In this document: positions 26,834 to 36,439 of the stretch, piece by piece
Position numbering within the stretch: the stretch's first letter is position 1
Layout of the letters: each line of letters opens with the position of its first letter
Assembly (NCBI GenBank): GCA_030680795.1
Contig: JAUXUL010000008.1
Span: forward strand, 28,367-92,366
Length of the DNA: 64,000 nt
Reading direction: 5' to 3'
Source: Anaerolineales bacterium
Lineage (GTDB): Bacteria > Chloroflexota > Anaerolineae > Anaerolineales > Villigracilaceae
Translations under genes and position numbers: made by a program
Notes under the pieces: model-generated
What the model was told of the DNA's origin: nothing
Database searches by the model: none
The model's input: only the letters and a program-made list of their open reading frames with translations

Positions 26834-27217
26834 TCAGGCCATTAATGCGACGGCTTCAATTTCAACCAAACCGCCTTTGGGCAAAGCGGCAACGGCAACC
26901 GTACTACGCGCAGGCGGGTTTTCGCCAAAGTATCCGGCATAGATCGAATTCATTTTGGGGAAGTCATTCATGTCTTTAAGAAAGACGGTCGTCTTAACGA
27001 CATGCTCAAGGCTGGAACCGGCCGCTTCCAATACGCTGCGGAGGTTGTTGAGTACTTGCCGCGTTTGCTCTTCAACACCGCCTGCAACCAACTCCCCTGT
27101 GTCGGGCTCAAGACCGATCTGTCCGGCCGTGTAAATCATCGATTCAGTACGGATGGCTTGAGAATATGGACCAATGGCCCTGGGGGCTTTATCGGTTTGG
27201 ATGACTTTCTTTTTCAT
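26834..27217 (-). CDS. RidA-family enamine/imine deaminase
   Basis: 127 residues, standard length. KAPRAIGPYSQAIRTESMIYTAGQIGL, VVKTTVFLKDMNDFPKMN and NPPARSTVAVAALPKGGLVEIE carry the RidA signature, including the substrate-binding Arg near 105. RidA hydrolyses reactive 2-aminoacrylate-type enamines released by PLP enzymes and so protects PLP-dependent metabolism. GAGGTAAAC lies just before the ATG. It is the first gene of the unit with the two-component system. Confidence 0.95.
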   Translation of the reverse strand: MKKKVIQTDKAPRAIGPYSQAIRTESMIYTAGQIGLEPDTGELVAGGVEEQTRQVLNNLRSVLEAAGSSLEHVVKTTVFLKDMNDFPKMNSIYAGYFGENPPARSTVAVAALPKGGLVEIEAVALMA

Positions 27218-27360
27218 GTTTACCTCATTCTAATAATGTAAATGCGCAAATCAATCGTTTGACAGCGCATTATTGGAATTTCTATTTTACCGCTTGTTGC
27301 ATAAATTACTAAACTTTTTTTATCTGTCAAATTGAAAGTTTTTGAGGAAACCATTCATTA

Positions 27361-27401
27361 AAACACAGACAGGCACGGACTATCTGCGCCTGTCTGTGTT
27401 T
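27361..27401. terminator. Strong hairpin downstream of the secreted protein gene
   Basis: A 14-bp perfect stem, AAACACAGACAGGC (27361-27374) with GCCTGTCTGTGTTT (27388-27401), just after the stop of the minus-strand gene at 27407. The T tract is short, so its efficiency is uncertain. Confidence 0.65.
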
Positions 27402-27406
27402 AGGAA

Positions 27407-27949
27407 TTATCTTTCGCGTTCTTTCGGCACCTCAGCAGGTTTATTTGCTTCACGGAATGCTTTCAAGGCCTCACGCAAAGCCTTGAATGAATCACCCACC
27501 GTGGATTTGATCTCCTGCATCTTCGTGCGCATTTGCTCGACTGTGGATTTTGCCTGTTCGGCATCCGTCACCTTGCCGTTCTCGTCAAAGCCCTGGTGTG
27601 AAGTGACAATGCCGTTAATGCTGTTGTATGTCGGTTTCGCGGCTTTCAATGCGGATTCATAAGCGTCCAGGGCAGCCTGCAAGGCAGAGACGTCCTTGCC
27701 ATTTTCAGCGGCTTTGTCGATCCTTTCCTGAAATTTGGCAATATGAGCGTCAGTATCTTCAAACGCCTTGCCAAGACGTTCATACATCCGCAACTGACGC
27801 GCCCAAATCCGTTCCAATCTTTCCGTCGTCAACTCACCTTTTGCAGGGGGTGGATCGTCTGCGGCAAAAGCGCTGGTCACAGGGAATGCCGCGAAAACCA
27901 GGGCAGCGGTTACAACCGCCAATACCAATTTTTTGAATATGTTTTTCAT
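27407..27949 (-). CDS. Secreted helical protein of unknown function
   Basis: 180 residues. A clear Sec signal peptide (KKLVLAVVTAALVFAAFPVTSAFA) is cleaved after about residue 29. The mature part is almost entirely charged helix (ERLERIWARQLRMYERLGKA and others), probably coiled coil, without cysteines. I do not recognise a named family. AAGGAGGCTTACG before the ATG is a strong ribosome site. The gene stands alone between RidA and the CapA-like lipoprotein, with a terminator hairpin behind it. Confidence 0.75.
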   Translation of the reverse strand: MKNIFKKLVLAVVTAALVFAAFPVTSAFAADDPPPAKGELTTERLERIWARQLRMYERLGKAFEDTDAHIAKFQERIDKAAENGKDVSALQAALDAYESALKAAKPTYNSINGIVTSHQGFDENGKVTDAEQAKSTVEQMRTKMQEIKSTVGDSFKALREALKAFREANKPAEVPKERER

Positions 27950-28032
27950 CGTAAGCCTCCTTATAGGTTACGATGAAATTTTAGGGGAGGCAGGTTAAGT
28001 CGGTGTGGCGTGGATGTAAAAAGGTTGTAAAT

Positions 28033-29694
28033 TTACGGCAACACAATCGGCGTGAGTGTGACAGTAGGTTGAGGAATGGGTGTTGGCAGAAGTGGAACCC
28101 AGCCGCTGAAATAGAAATAATTCGAGAGGAAGGCAGTCCGCTCGCGCTCATTCATCGGACGTGGACGTGAAAAATCCTCCAGCATCGCTGTCAGCAGTTC
28201 CACGCCGAGGTAACGACCATCATAAAAGACATGGCGGTCTATAAACTCGCGGCGGGTTCCATCTATGACACTGCCGTCAGGGAGGATGTACATCATCTGG
28301 TCAAAGAAAAGATTGCCCAAGCCGTAATGGATGAAGGAATCGCCGCGAAACTCCATCAAATGTGGAAAATGTGCCTGACTGCCGCTCACAACTACCGCGC
28401 CCGCATCCGCCATGCTGCGAAAATCCTCACCATGCGCATAACACGGGCCGGAGTGATAACACTCTTCATGCTGAAAAGTGAAGATGACCATATATCCCTG
28501 CGCCTTTAACTCATTGATCTGCTTTGTAAAAAAGTCATAATCACAATCCGCCGCGCCGGGCGAGGTCGCCGTTGCCTTTACAAAAACATACGACTTCTTG
28601 CCGTTGCAGCCCATGAACGCGAGTTTATTGCCGTTGACTTCCATCAAGACAGGCAGGCGCGCTTCTTCTGCATTTGCGCCGCCGCCGTAATACGGCAGGT
28701 TGTTTTGCTTGTAGATCTCCAATGTATCCAGCATGGCTTGAGTGCCGCGATCTGTAAAGTGATCGCCCGTCAATTCGACAATATCCGTCCCGACATATTT
28801 CAGCAATTCAAAATATTTCGGGTCACTGCACAAAATGAAATTGGTGTACCCGGGCGTGGGGTACGGACAGCGCTTATCGAAAGCCACTTCATTGCTGATA
28901 TGCGTCACATCCGCGTTGTACAACCAATCATGGATCAACTCGCCGGGGCGCGTCACGCCTTTTGTTTCCATGGTAAATGCAGTGGCGCGTACCAATGCCG
29001 TGACGCCTGTTAAAACGACTGTGGCCAATTTTGAAGCATCCCGATTCGATTCAGGCAATGCAAATGATTCACTATCTGACAATCCAAAATTTATTTTGAG
29101 CGGATATAACTCCGTATCAAAATCCTTGTGAAGGGGAGATTGACCATCCAGGCTCAACACCTTCCACTTTGGATTGATCTCCTCGAACGGGATGACCGCC
29201 CAATCAGACATTTCCAGCCATGCAAGATCCAACAACTCATCTGATGGAATGCTTCGCGCCACGCCCGCTGCTGGTTCACCCCACAGGGCAGTAAACGCCT
29301 CCAGAGTGGATTCAGCCATTAGTAAACCGCGCCCAGCCAACGGTCCGGAAGAGGCGCCGTTCCAGGCGGAGATCAAATCCTCGTAAGCCACGTCATCTGT
29401 TACTGTGGGAAACGGCGCAACCAGGGCATAAATCCACAATGCGCCTGACTCGGATAGATCCAGTTTTTGCGTGGCGAGCGCGGAATCATCAACAAGTGGA
29501 ATATCCCTTGATTGCGCGATGAGGCGCAAATCATTTGGCACAGCAGGGCTGACCCACAAAGCAGCGGGCATGGGCGTAGTTGTGACAGTTCGAGTCGGCT
29601 CTGGCAAAGCTGCTGTCTCAATCGGCACAGCCGTTGCAGGGAAGCAAGCCGCAAGAATGAACATGCAAATTAGATATATAAAAGTTTGTTTCAT
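28033..29694 (-). CDS. CapA-like lipoprotein (metallophosphatase-type fold)
   Basis: 553 residues. It begins with a lipoprotein signal (LICMFILAAC, lipid-attached Cys near 17) and a Pro/Thr-rich linker. The C-terminal half has CapA/PgsA features: VTHISNEVAF, DIVELTGDHFTDRG, TFQHEECY, VVSGSQAHFPHLMEF and GLGNLFFDQ. The N-terminal 200 residues are poorly conserved in my reading. CapA proteins act in poly-gamma-glutamate or other capsule metabolism outside the membrane. No capB or capC gene is nearby, so a role in attaching or trimming a surface polymer is only an inference. Confidence 0.85.
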   Translation of the reverse strand: MKQTFIYLICMFILAACFPATAVPIETAALPEPTRTVTTTPMPAALWVSPAVPNDLRLIAQSRDIPLVDDSALATQKLDLSESGALWIYALVAPFPTVTDDVAYEDLISAWNGASSGPLAGRGLLMAESTLEAFTALWGEPAAGVARSIPSDELLDLAWLEMSDWAVIPFEEINPKWKVLSLDGQSPLHKDFDTELYPLKINFGLSDSESFALPESNRDASKLATVVLTGVTALVRATAFTMETKGVTRPGELIHDWLYNADVTHISNEVAFDKRCPYPTPGYTNFILCSDPKYFELLKYVGTDIVELTGDHFTDRGTQAMLDTLEIYKQNNLPYYGGGANAEEARLPVLMEVNGNKLAFMGCNGKKSYVFVKATATSPGAADCDYDFFTKQINELKAQGYMVIFTFQHEECYHSGPCYAHGEDFRSMADAGAVVVSGSQAHFPHLMEFRGDSFIHYGLGNLFFDQMMYILPDGSVIDGTRREFIDRHVFYDGRYLGVELLTAMLEDFSRPRPMNERERTAFLSNYFYFSGWVPLLPTPIPQPTVTLTPIVLP

Positions 29695-29791
29695 GAAAAT
29701 CTCAATACCGCTTCAAAATAAAAGCACGAAGCAAATTGCGTCATGCTTTAGAAATCATATCCATCAGCGAGCTGATGGACTCCAGAGGATA

Positions 29792-30895
29792 CTATAAAGT
29801 TATTTGAGCCAATGAAAAGGACTTCAGCGCCTCTTCATCAATCGTCACGCCCAGGCCTGCGGCGTGGGGCACGTCAATGGTTGAGTCTGAATTCAACACA
29901 AAGCGTTCGTTGGTAATATCGCGCGCATAATAACGATCCGAGGCAGAGACATCACCGGGTAAGACAAAGTTGGGCAGTGAGGCCAGTGCGAGGTTCGACG
30001 CGCGCCCTATGCCGGTCTCCAACATGCCACCGCACCAAACGGGCATCTGATGCCCCTGGCACAGGTCATGCACCATCACGCCCTGACTCAAGCCGCCCAA
30101 TCTGCCAGCTTTGATGTTGATGATCCTGCAGGCCATCATTTCAATGGCATAGCGCGCATGACGCGGCGTGAGGATGCTTTCATCCAAACAAACCGGCGTT
30201 TCAAACTGCGCCTGAAATTTATGATGATCCCAAATATCGTCTTCAAACAACGGCTGTTCGATCAGCAGCAAGTTCAATTTGTCCAACGGTTTGAGTCTCG
30301 GCGCGTCATCCATTGAATAGGCGGAGTTCGCATCCACTTGCAAGCGCAGGCTTGGAAATTCCCTGCGAACGGCGGCTGTATCCTCGACATCCCTGCCCGG
30401 CTTGATCTTGATCTTCACGCGCGCATAGCCCTGCTCGACAAAATCCGCCGCGCTTCGTACCAGGCTTTGAGTTGATTCCTGAATCCCGATCGAGACCCCC
30501 ACCTCAACCTTTTCACGCACGCCTCCCAGCAGCTGGCGCAGTGACTTGCCGGCCCGCTTGCCAAGCAGATCCCAGATCGCCATTTCAAGGCCTGCTTTGG
30601 CAAGGTGATGCCCGCGAATGCCAGCGACTCGTTCCTGGAAATCAAGCGCATCTTTAACATCTTTGCCAAGAATTGACGGGGCAATAAAATCCTTGAGAAT
30701 GTGCATGGACGTGCCAGTCGTTTCGTAGTTATAGCCCGGGTCACGGGTGGCGACACACTCGCCATACCCGGCAAGTCCCTCGGAATGAATTTTAATTATG
30801 ACACACTGCCGATCGGTCTCGCGCCCAAAGGAGGTTTCAAAGGGCGCGATCAAAGGCATTGAAACATGCTGGAGGGTAATCGATTCAATTTTCAT
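29792..30895 (-). CDS. menC: Enolase-superfamily o-succinylbenzoate synthase/N-acylamino acid racemase
   Basis: 367 residues, a complete muconate-lactonising subgroup enzyme. The catalytic lysine pair is in RVKIKIKPG, the metal ligands in LQVDANSAY, LLIEQPL and CLDESIL, and the second catalytic Lys in IINIKAGRLGG. Enzymes of this branch make o-succinylbenzoate for menaquinone synthesis, racemise N-acyl amino acids, or do both. No other men genes lie nearby, so the symbol is provisional. It is 8 bases downstream of the zinc-ribbon membrane protein gene. A CCATCAGC/GCTGATGG hairpin follows at 29761-29778. Confidence 0.82.
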   Translation of the reverse strand: MKIESITLQHVSMPLIAPFETSFGRETDRQCVIIKIHSEGLAGYGECVATRDPGYNYETTGTSMHILKDFIAPSILGKDVKDALDFQERVAGIRGHHLAKAGLEMAIWDLLGKRAGKSLRQLLGGVREKVEVGVSIGIQESTQSLVRSAADFVEQGYARVKIKIKPGRDVEDTAAVRREFPSLRLQVDANSAYSMDDAPRLKPLDKLNLLLIEQPLFEDDIWDHHKFQAQFETPVCLDESILTPRHARYAIEMMACRIINIKAGRLGGLSQGVMVHDLCQGHQMPVWCGGMLETGIGRASNLALASLPNFVLPGDVSASDRYYARDITNERFVLNSDSTIDVPHAAGLGVTIDEEALKSFSLAQITL

Positions 30896-30903
30896 GTTAA
30901 TAC

Positions 30904-31425
30904 TTATTCAACCTTTACATCACCGGTATCTTCATTCATCTTCATGCCGCGCAAAGCCTCATCCATGCTGGTGGATTCCAACCGCATGCCCGGCGCAGGT
31001 GTGCCGCAATACGGGCAGAGGTTCCAGGATAATTCCATGAACTTCGAGCAGTTATGGCAGGTCTTCTTTAACTTGGTATGACAATTCGGGCAAACCTGCC
31101 AGTCTTCTTTGACACGTCGTTCACAGCCCGGGCAAAGCGGCAGGTCTTCCAGCGCTTGAAGCAAGGCTTCCTCTTCCAGCGTGCGTTGATATTCCTCCTC
31201 CAAGGTACGCGGTGGACGCAAGATGAGATAAACTAACACACCTGGCAAATTCATGATCGCCACAAGCAAAGCCGCCAGTGTTTTCACCAACGGGTCTCTC
31301 GCACGCGCGCGGATGTCACGATACGTCCACACCACCAGGCTGATCCACAACGCGGCCAGAAATGCGCCGCCGAATGCGGTCAACACGAGGGTTAAACTGC
31401 TGATAAAAACAGGATCAAAGGTCAT
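30904..31425 (-). CDS. Membrane protein with C-terminal double zinc ribbon
   Basis: 173 residues. There are two transmembrane helices (about 8-32 and 47-68), then a charged linker and two zinc-ribbon halves: CPGCERRVKEDWQVCPNC and CHNCSKFMELSWNLCPYC, eight cysteines in four CxxC pairs. Zinc-ribbon membrane proteins of this kind are common in this lineage; no function is known to me. It lies immediately before the menC-like gene on the same strand and is probably co-transcribed with it. Confidence 0.8.
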   Translation of the reverse strand: MTFDPVFISSLTLVLTAFGGAFLAALWISLVVWTYRDIRARARDPLVKTLAALLVAIMNLPGVLVYLILRPPRTLEEEYQRTLEEEALLQALEDLPLCPGCERRVKEDWQVCPNCHTKLKKTCHNCSKFMELSWNLCPYCGTPAPGMRLESTSMDEALRGMKMNEDTGDVKVE

Positions 31426-31478
31426 GGGAAACTCCGGTTAAAGCAGGGATTTCAATATATTAACCATTATCTCATGTC

Positions 31479-32768
31479 TTATGGGGTTTGGAACACAAAA
31501 CGCCAGTTCGTTCCATCCTGTGTGTAAGTGGAGGTTGTACCCATAACCTGATAAAAGGTGCGTCCCGGGCTCAGATAGATCGGGGCTCCATCCAGATAGG
31601 TTAGCGTGATCGGTTGGTCTCGTTCAATCCGATTCCAATAAGCGGGTAACACCACTCCATCGCGGAAGACAATCGCATTTCCAAAGTCAACTAAATCAAT
31701 GTGGAATACCTCGTCTTCCGCGTTATTAGGATTTGCAAAAATATGCGGGACGAACAAAACAACCACGTTTGCGGCAGTGACTGGCAATCCCGTCTGCGCA
31801 TCTGAAAGCGGAGCGTACGCTTCGGGCTTTCCCTTTATCATGTCATTCGCTTCCGAATAGCGGATGTAGTTATTCGTGGCGGAATCATATTCCCAATAGT
31901 TATAGCTATAAACCGAGTAGAAAGAATATATCCGCGTTGCCTGCAATTGGCTCTCAGGCACGTCCGCAGTAAAAAATCCACCACTGATGATTTGCGGCGA
32001 ATTATCCAGGCCCTTTTTTTCAGCACAGGCCGGCCATTTTGTTGAATTGAAAAACACATTATTATAGGATTCGCGTTTATACGGACCAATAAAATAGGGC
32101 GGGCAGGAGCCAATTCCCACGGTAATGAGGAATTGGCTGATGTCGGTTCCCTGCAAATAGTTCAGTTCACGCGGATCAGCTCCTTTGAACATCAGGAAGG
32201 CATGATACATGCGGGAAATGTGCTCATCCAAGAACCTGCCTGAACGCACAGGCCCCACACGAGATGAATCGTTGCTGTAAAAGACTGCAATAAAACGCGT
32301 ATCGCCCCATTCAATGTAATATTCATAGACTACATCCGCCAGGGTCAACCCGGATTGCGGGCGGACATAATCCGGCGAATTGCCAATCTTAATTGCAAGC
32401 GGCCTGCGCTGCAGCAAGGACGGGTCATTGACTGGTAAGCCTGTCAATGGATTGTTGATAACAAGTGGGTTGATCTCCGGGGAAGGAGAAAGTTGAACGA
32501 ATGCAGAAAGATTCTCAACAACAACATATTTTGTTGGATAGGGCGTATAGGTCGGTGCGGGCTGCGGGGTTGTGATCGTAAAGTAAATACCCGGAGAATT
32601 TTCAGGGGCGGGCTGGAATGGCGTCAGCGTTGGAAGAATGTTTGGGAAAACAAGGGCAGGCATCGGTGCAGGCGTTGAGGCAGGGACGGCACATGAAGCA
32701 CTGAGTAGGCTGATCAATGTCCAGTATATTATTTTATATCCAATGAGTCTGTGTCGTTGAAAAGTCAT
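31479..32768 (-). CDS. DUF3048 lipoprotein (YerB-like)
   Basis: 429 residues. A lipoprotein signal (WTLISLLSASC, Cys near 26) precedes a Pro/Thr-rich linker of about 90 residues. The DUF3048 N-terminal domain begins near NPLTGLPVNDPSLLQRRPLAIKI and contains SSRVGPVRSGRFLDEHIS; the C-terminal domain ends FYQVMGTTSTYTQDGTNW. The Bacillus homologue YerB is a surface lipoprotein of unclear role. The gene is divergent from the complex-I-like module; the two starts are only about 80 bases apart, so regulatory signals are shared. Confidence 0.88.
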   Translation of the reverse strand: MTFQRHRLIGYKIIYWTLISLLSASCAVPASTPAPMPALVFPNILPTLTPFQPAPENSPGIYFTITTPQPAPTYTPYPTKYVVVENLSAFVQLSPSPEINPLVINNPLTGLPVNDPSLLQRRPLAIKIGNSPDYVRPQSGLTLADVVYEYYIEWGDTRFIAVFYSNDSSRVGPVRSGRFLDEHISRMYHAFLMFKGADPRELNYLQGTDISQFLITVGIGSCPPYFIGPYKRESYNNVFFNSTKWPACAEKKGLDNSPQIISGGFFTADVPESQLQATRIYSFYSVYSYNYWEYDSATNNYIRYSEANDMIKGKPEAYAPLSDAQTGLPVTAANVVVLFVPHIFANPNNAEDEVFHIDLVDFGNAIVFRDGVVLPAYWNRIERDQPITLTYLDGAPIYLSPGRTFYQVMGTTSTYTQDGTNWRFVFQTP

Positions 32769-32848
32769 GATGGTGATTGTACCAAAAGCAAAAGGAGTTA
32801 AAGGGGCAAAGCCCCTCAGGGATAAAACTGATACAATTGCATTCTCCC

Positions 32849-34402
32849 ATGTTGATCTTGATCTCCTGCCTTTTACTTTTTGTCACTGCGCTGACATTGA
32901 TTGTACTGCGCGTGGTACAACCCAATGCGCGTTACACGTGGCTGGTGGCGGTCGGGGGCGCAATGCTGGCGCTGGTCAGTGTCTTCATCTGGCTGGCGCA
33001 AACGCCTTTTGACTTTGTACTGCCTGCATGGCAGCCGGTCACGTTATTTGCATCGCCGATCCTGTTTCGGGCAGATGGTATATCATGGCCCTTTGCGTTT
33101 GGCATTACTGCCTTGACCCTGTCCATGTTGTTGACCACGGTAACCAGGCCGGTCTTCGTAAATTCCTTCGCCTGGGTCGGGACACTTGCGCTGGGCGGGC
33201 TTGGCGTTCTGGCTGTTACGGCAAATAACCCGCTCACCCTTTTATTGGTGTGGGCGGCATTGGATATCACCGAATTATTAACCCAGCTGGGCTCTGTGGA
33301 TGGATCTGCGAATAACGAAAAAGTTGTGATATCTTTTTCAATGCGCGCCTCGGGAATCGGTGTATTGTTGTGGGCCACCATTGTCAGTATTGCGGAAGGA
33401 AGCGCATTTGATTTCCAATCCATGTCGGCAGCGTCGGGCTTATACCTGGTAGTCGCGGCAGGCTTACGGCTGGGTGTGCTTCCATTACATTTGCCTTATT
33501 CATCTGAATCCATCTTGAGGCGCGGTTTTGGAACAGTGCTGCGCTTAATTTCTGCGGCATCCAGCCTGATCTTGTTAGGGCGCATTCCTGCCGGAGGGTT
33601 GAACTCCTTAGCCACACCATTCCTGCTGATGCTTGCAACGATGGCCGCGATCTATGGCGGCTGGATGTGGTTACGTGCACCTGATGAATTAATTGGCCGT
33701 CCTTATTGGATCATCAGTCTCGCTTCACTTTCTGTGATTGCCTCGCTGAGCGGTAATCCACTCGGGGCTGTTGCCTGGGGATGCGCATTGCTCCTCGTTG
33801 GCGGGGGTCTCTTCCTTGCATCCGTTCAACATGTCTGGTTAAACCGCATCATGCTGCTCGGCGCATGGAGTCTTTCCTCTTTACCTTTTTCATTGACAGC
33901 CAGCGCCTGGCTTGGCAGTTTGGGATTCTTCATTCCGTTCGTCATCATCGCGCAAGCCCTGGTCATCGCAGGATTTATCCGCCATGCCCTCCGCCCCGCG
34001 GGGCGTGACACACTCGATGCGCAGCCAGGCTGGACGCGCACTGTCTATCCATCTGGAATTATCCTGCTCATTACTCTTCAATTCCTATTGGGATGGATCG
34101 GCTGGGACGGGGCCTACCAGGTCGGCGCCTGGCTGCAAGCCGTCATCGCTTCCCTCCTGACCTTTGGGCTGGTTTGGGCGACACCGCGTTTTCGCATCCT
34201 CAACCCCATCCGCGCCCACTGGGTCACAGCCTCCACTACCTCACGCTTGAACGACATGGTTGAGGGGCTAGGGTCGCTATACCGCGTACTTGAAAGGATC
34301 AGTCAAGCCATCACTGTAACGCTCGAAGGCGAAGGCGGCATCATGTGGACATTGCTCTTCCTGGTCTTATTCGTTTCATTACTTGCACAGGGAACTCCAT
34401 AA
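32849..34402 (+). CDS. Complex I/Mrp antiporter-like membrane subunit (NuoM/MrpD-like), divergent
   Basis: About 517 residues from the ATG at 32849; an upstream in-frame ATG at 32777 would add a hydrophilic tail and is less likely. At least twelve hydrophobic segments are seen. LFRADGISWPFAFGI and AAGLRLGVLPLHLPY match the quinone/antiporter family pattern DGLS and GxxxKxPLHxWLP, but the pump lysine of the latter is replaced by Arg. It starts a three-gene cluster with overlapping or abutting ends and has no NADH- or hydrogenase-module genes beside it. A TACAAT box at 32832-32837 lies 11 bases before the ATG. Confidence 0.78.
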   Translation: MLILISCLLLFVTALTLIVLRVVQPNARYTWLVAVGGAMLALVSVFIWLAQTPFDFVLPAWQPVTLFASPILFRADGISWPFAFGITALTLSMLLTTVTRPVFVNSFAWVGTLALGGLGVLAVTANNPLTLLLVWAALDITELLTQLGSVDGSANNEKVVISFSMRASGIGVLLWATIVSIAEGSAFDFQSMSAASGLYLVVAAGLRLGVLPLHLPYSSESILRRGFGTVLRLISAASSLILLGRIPAGGLNSLATPFLLMLATMAAIYGGWMWLRAPDELIGRPYWIISLASLSVIASLSGNPLGAVAWGCALLLVGGGLFLASVQHVWLNRIMLLGAWSLSSLPFSLTASAWLGSLGFFIPFVIIAQALVIAGFIRHALRPAGRDTLDAQPGWTRTVYPSGIILLITLQFLLGWIGWDGAYQVGAWLQAVIASLLTFGLVWATPRFRILNPIRAHWVTASTTSRLNDMVEGLGSLYRVLERISQAITVTLEGEGGIMWTLLFLVLFVSLLAQGTP

Positions 34403-34403
34403 C

Positions 34404-35012
34404 ATGATCACAGACATCGTCTCATGGATCGCTGTAGGGTTGATCCTTGCAACTACCACCACCATCCTTATTAATAGAGACTGGCGCGTGAGTCTCGGAG
34501 CACTGGCCCTGCAATACCTCGCGGCTTTCTGGCTGGTGACCCGTCATCTGCCCTTCGCAATGGGTTCTGCAAAATTGATCGCCGGCTGGATGGTGGTCGC
34601 CGCCCTCGGCATGACACGTCTGGGTTTAACCAATTTAGAACACGAAGAAGACGCCTTCTGGCCGCGCGGGCAATGGTTCACGGCCATCCTGATGGGCATT
34701 GTCGCACTGATCACAGCAGGTTCCACACCGCGCATCGAAGCAGCCATCCCTGGATTGGGATTGCCGGTAATCGCCGGAGGCATACTTTTGGTCGGGGCAG
34801 GCGTTGTACACCTCGGCGTAACATCTGATCTGCTGCGCGTGACGCTTGGCCTTCTTACCATGTTAGCGGGGTTTGAAGTTCTATACGCAGCAGTGGAAAG
34901 CTCGATCCTCGTGACCGGATTTCTTGCAATTATAAATTTAGGGCTTGGAATCAGCGGCTCCTATCTCCTGATCGCCGGGTCGTCTCCCCTTGAAACAGAG
35001 GAAGAAATATGA
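34404..35012 (+). CDS. Small membrane subunit, HyfE/NuoK-like
   Basis: 202 residues from MITDIVSWIAVGL (ATG at 34404, one base after the upstream stop). Six hydrophobic segments are visible, including SWIAVGLILATTTTILI, WFTAILMGIVALITAG, GLPVIAGGILLVGAGVVHLG and LLRVTLGLLTMLAGFEVLYAAVESS. The Glu in LAGFEVLYAAVE sits in a membrane helix, as in NuoK and HyfE. The assignment rests mainly on position between two antiporter-like subunits and on topology. The stop overlaps the next ATG (ATGA at 35009-35012). Confidence 0.65.
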   Translation: MITDIVSWIAVGLILATTTTILINRDWRVSLGALALQYLAAFWLVTRHLPFAMGSAKLIAGWMVVAALGMTRLGLTNLEHEEDAFWPRGQWFTAILMGIVALITAGSTPRIEAAIPGLGLPVIAGGILLVGAGVVHLGVTSDLLRVTLGLLTMLAGFEVLYAAVESSILVTGFLAIINLGLGISGSYLLIAGSSPLETEEEI

Positions 35013-36406
35013 GCGCCCCGATTTTATGGATAGCGATTCCATTCATTATGGGGGTCTTTATCTTATTCTTTTTACGCGAACGCTTCTCGGCGCTGATTGG
35101 CGGAGTCACGGCTGGTATTTTGGCGCTGGCTGCCCTGGTCTTCCCCATTGACACCGCGCTCCTGCTTGGTTTGATCTCATTAAAAATTGCGCCATCCATT
35201 CAATTCTTTGGGCGCAGTTTTGAACTCAACACAGCAGACGGCCCCTTGCTTGCCATCGTTTATGGACTGTCAGCATTATGGTTCCTAGGCACGGAAGCCT
35301 CAGGGACTTCCAACCGCTTCGCCTCCCTCGGATTAATGATTATTGCATTATTAACTGCATCCATCGCAGTCGAGCCGTTTCTATATGCGGCGCTGTTGCT
35401 CGAAATGGCGGCCATGCTGGCCATTCCATTGCTCGTGCCTCCTTATCAAAAGCCCGGGCGCGGCGCGGTTCGCTTTCTCATCTATCAAACGCTTGCCATG
35501 CCTTTCATTCTCTTCTCAGGATGGATGCTTGCCGGTGTGGAAGCCAGCCCCGGCGATCTGAGCACCACGACACAAGCAGGCACAATGCTTGGTTTGGGAT
35601 TTGCCTTCCTGCTGGCTGTCTTCCCGCTCTACAATTGGATACCCATGTTGATGGAGGAATCATCGCCCTACGTAACCGGATTCCTGCTCTGGGCATTACC
35701 CACTTTCACAGTCATCTTCGCTCTCGGCTTTCTGGACCGCTACGCCTGGCTGCGGACTTCATCACAACTTTCCAACGCCATCCAATTTGCGGGCGTCTTG
35801 ATGGTGGCAAGCGGCGGCATATTTGCATCCCTGCAACGCCACATTGGGCGCATACTGGGCTACGCCGCCATCGCAGAGACCGGGTTATTGATCCTCGTTA
35901 TGGGATTAAGGTCTTCGGAGATCGTCACTATCACCTTCCTCACGCTCATACCGCGCGGCCTGGAATTGACCATTTGGGCGCTGGCGCTTTCGATCATTAA
36001 ACGCAAAGCTTATTCATTACGCTTCAACGAGTTGCAGGGACTGGCGCGTAGTTACCCTGTGGCAGTTGCCGCACTTATTCTCGCACACCTCTCCATGACT
36101 GGATTCCCCCTGCTGGCGGGATTCCCGCCCCGTCTGGCAATCTGGCAGGCGTTGGCAGGTCAATCTCTCGTCACTTCCTTTTGGGTCTTTTTTGGAATGC
36201 TTGGACTGCTGGTTGCCGCCATCCGCACTCTTGCCGTTTTCGTCATGGCAAATGAGGATAAAAAATGGAGTGTGAACGAATCCTGGGTGCAAGTGACCAT
36301 GCTCGGGCTGGGCGTGATCGGGCTTTTCATTCTGGGAATATTCCCGCAAGCTTTGCATCCACTTCTTGCCAACCTGCCGTCCTTGTTCGAACACCTAGTC
36401 CCGTAA
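35009..36406 (+). CDS. Complex I/Mrp antiporter-like membrane subunit (NuoN-like), divergent
   Basis: 465 residues with about 13 hydrophobic segments. LLLEMAAMLAIPLL corresponds to the conserved membrane Glu helix, and GLGFAFLLAVFPLYNWIPMLMEE to the broken helix GxxxKxGxxPLHxWLP, but the lysine is replaced by a hydrophobic residue and His by Tyr. SLQRHIGRILGYAAIAETG matches the family segment SSxxHxGxxxxG. It ends the three-gene module. With key ionisable residues missing in two subunits, ordinary proton pumping is doubtful. No catalytic partner is encoded nearby. Confidence 0.75.
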   Translation: MSAPILWIAIPFIMGVFILFFLRERFSALIGGVTAGILALAALVFPIDTALLLGLISLKIAPSIQFFGRSFELNTADGPLLAIVYGLSALWFLGTEASGTSNRFASLGLMIIALLTASIAVEPFLYAALLLEMAAMLAIPLLVPPYQKPGRGAVRFLIYQTLAMPFILFSGWMLAGVEASPGDLSTTTQAGTMLGLGFAFLLAVFPLYNWIPMLMEESSPYVTGFLLWALPTFTVIFALGFLDRYAWLRTSSQLSNAIQFAGVLMVASGGIFASLQRHIGRILGYAAIAETGLLILVMGLRSSEIVTITFLTLIPRGLELTIWALALSIIKRKAYSLRFNELQGLARSYPVAVAALILAHLSMTGFPLLAGFPPRLAIWQALAGQSLVTSFWVFFGMLGLLVAAIRTLAVFVMANEDKKWSVNESWVQVTMLGLGVIGLFILGIFPQALHPLLANLPSLFEHLVP

Positions 36407-36439
36407 ACATCCCATGCTGGCGTGCTATAATTTAATTCA

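Noticed and set aside
32849..36406. A complete NADH dehydrogenase or hydrogenase operon
   Set aside because: Only membrane subunits are present; there are no iron-sulfur, flavin or NiFe subunits within the window.
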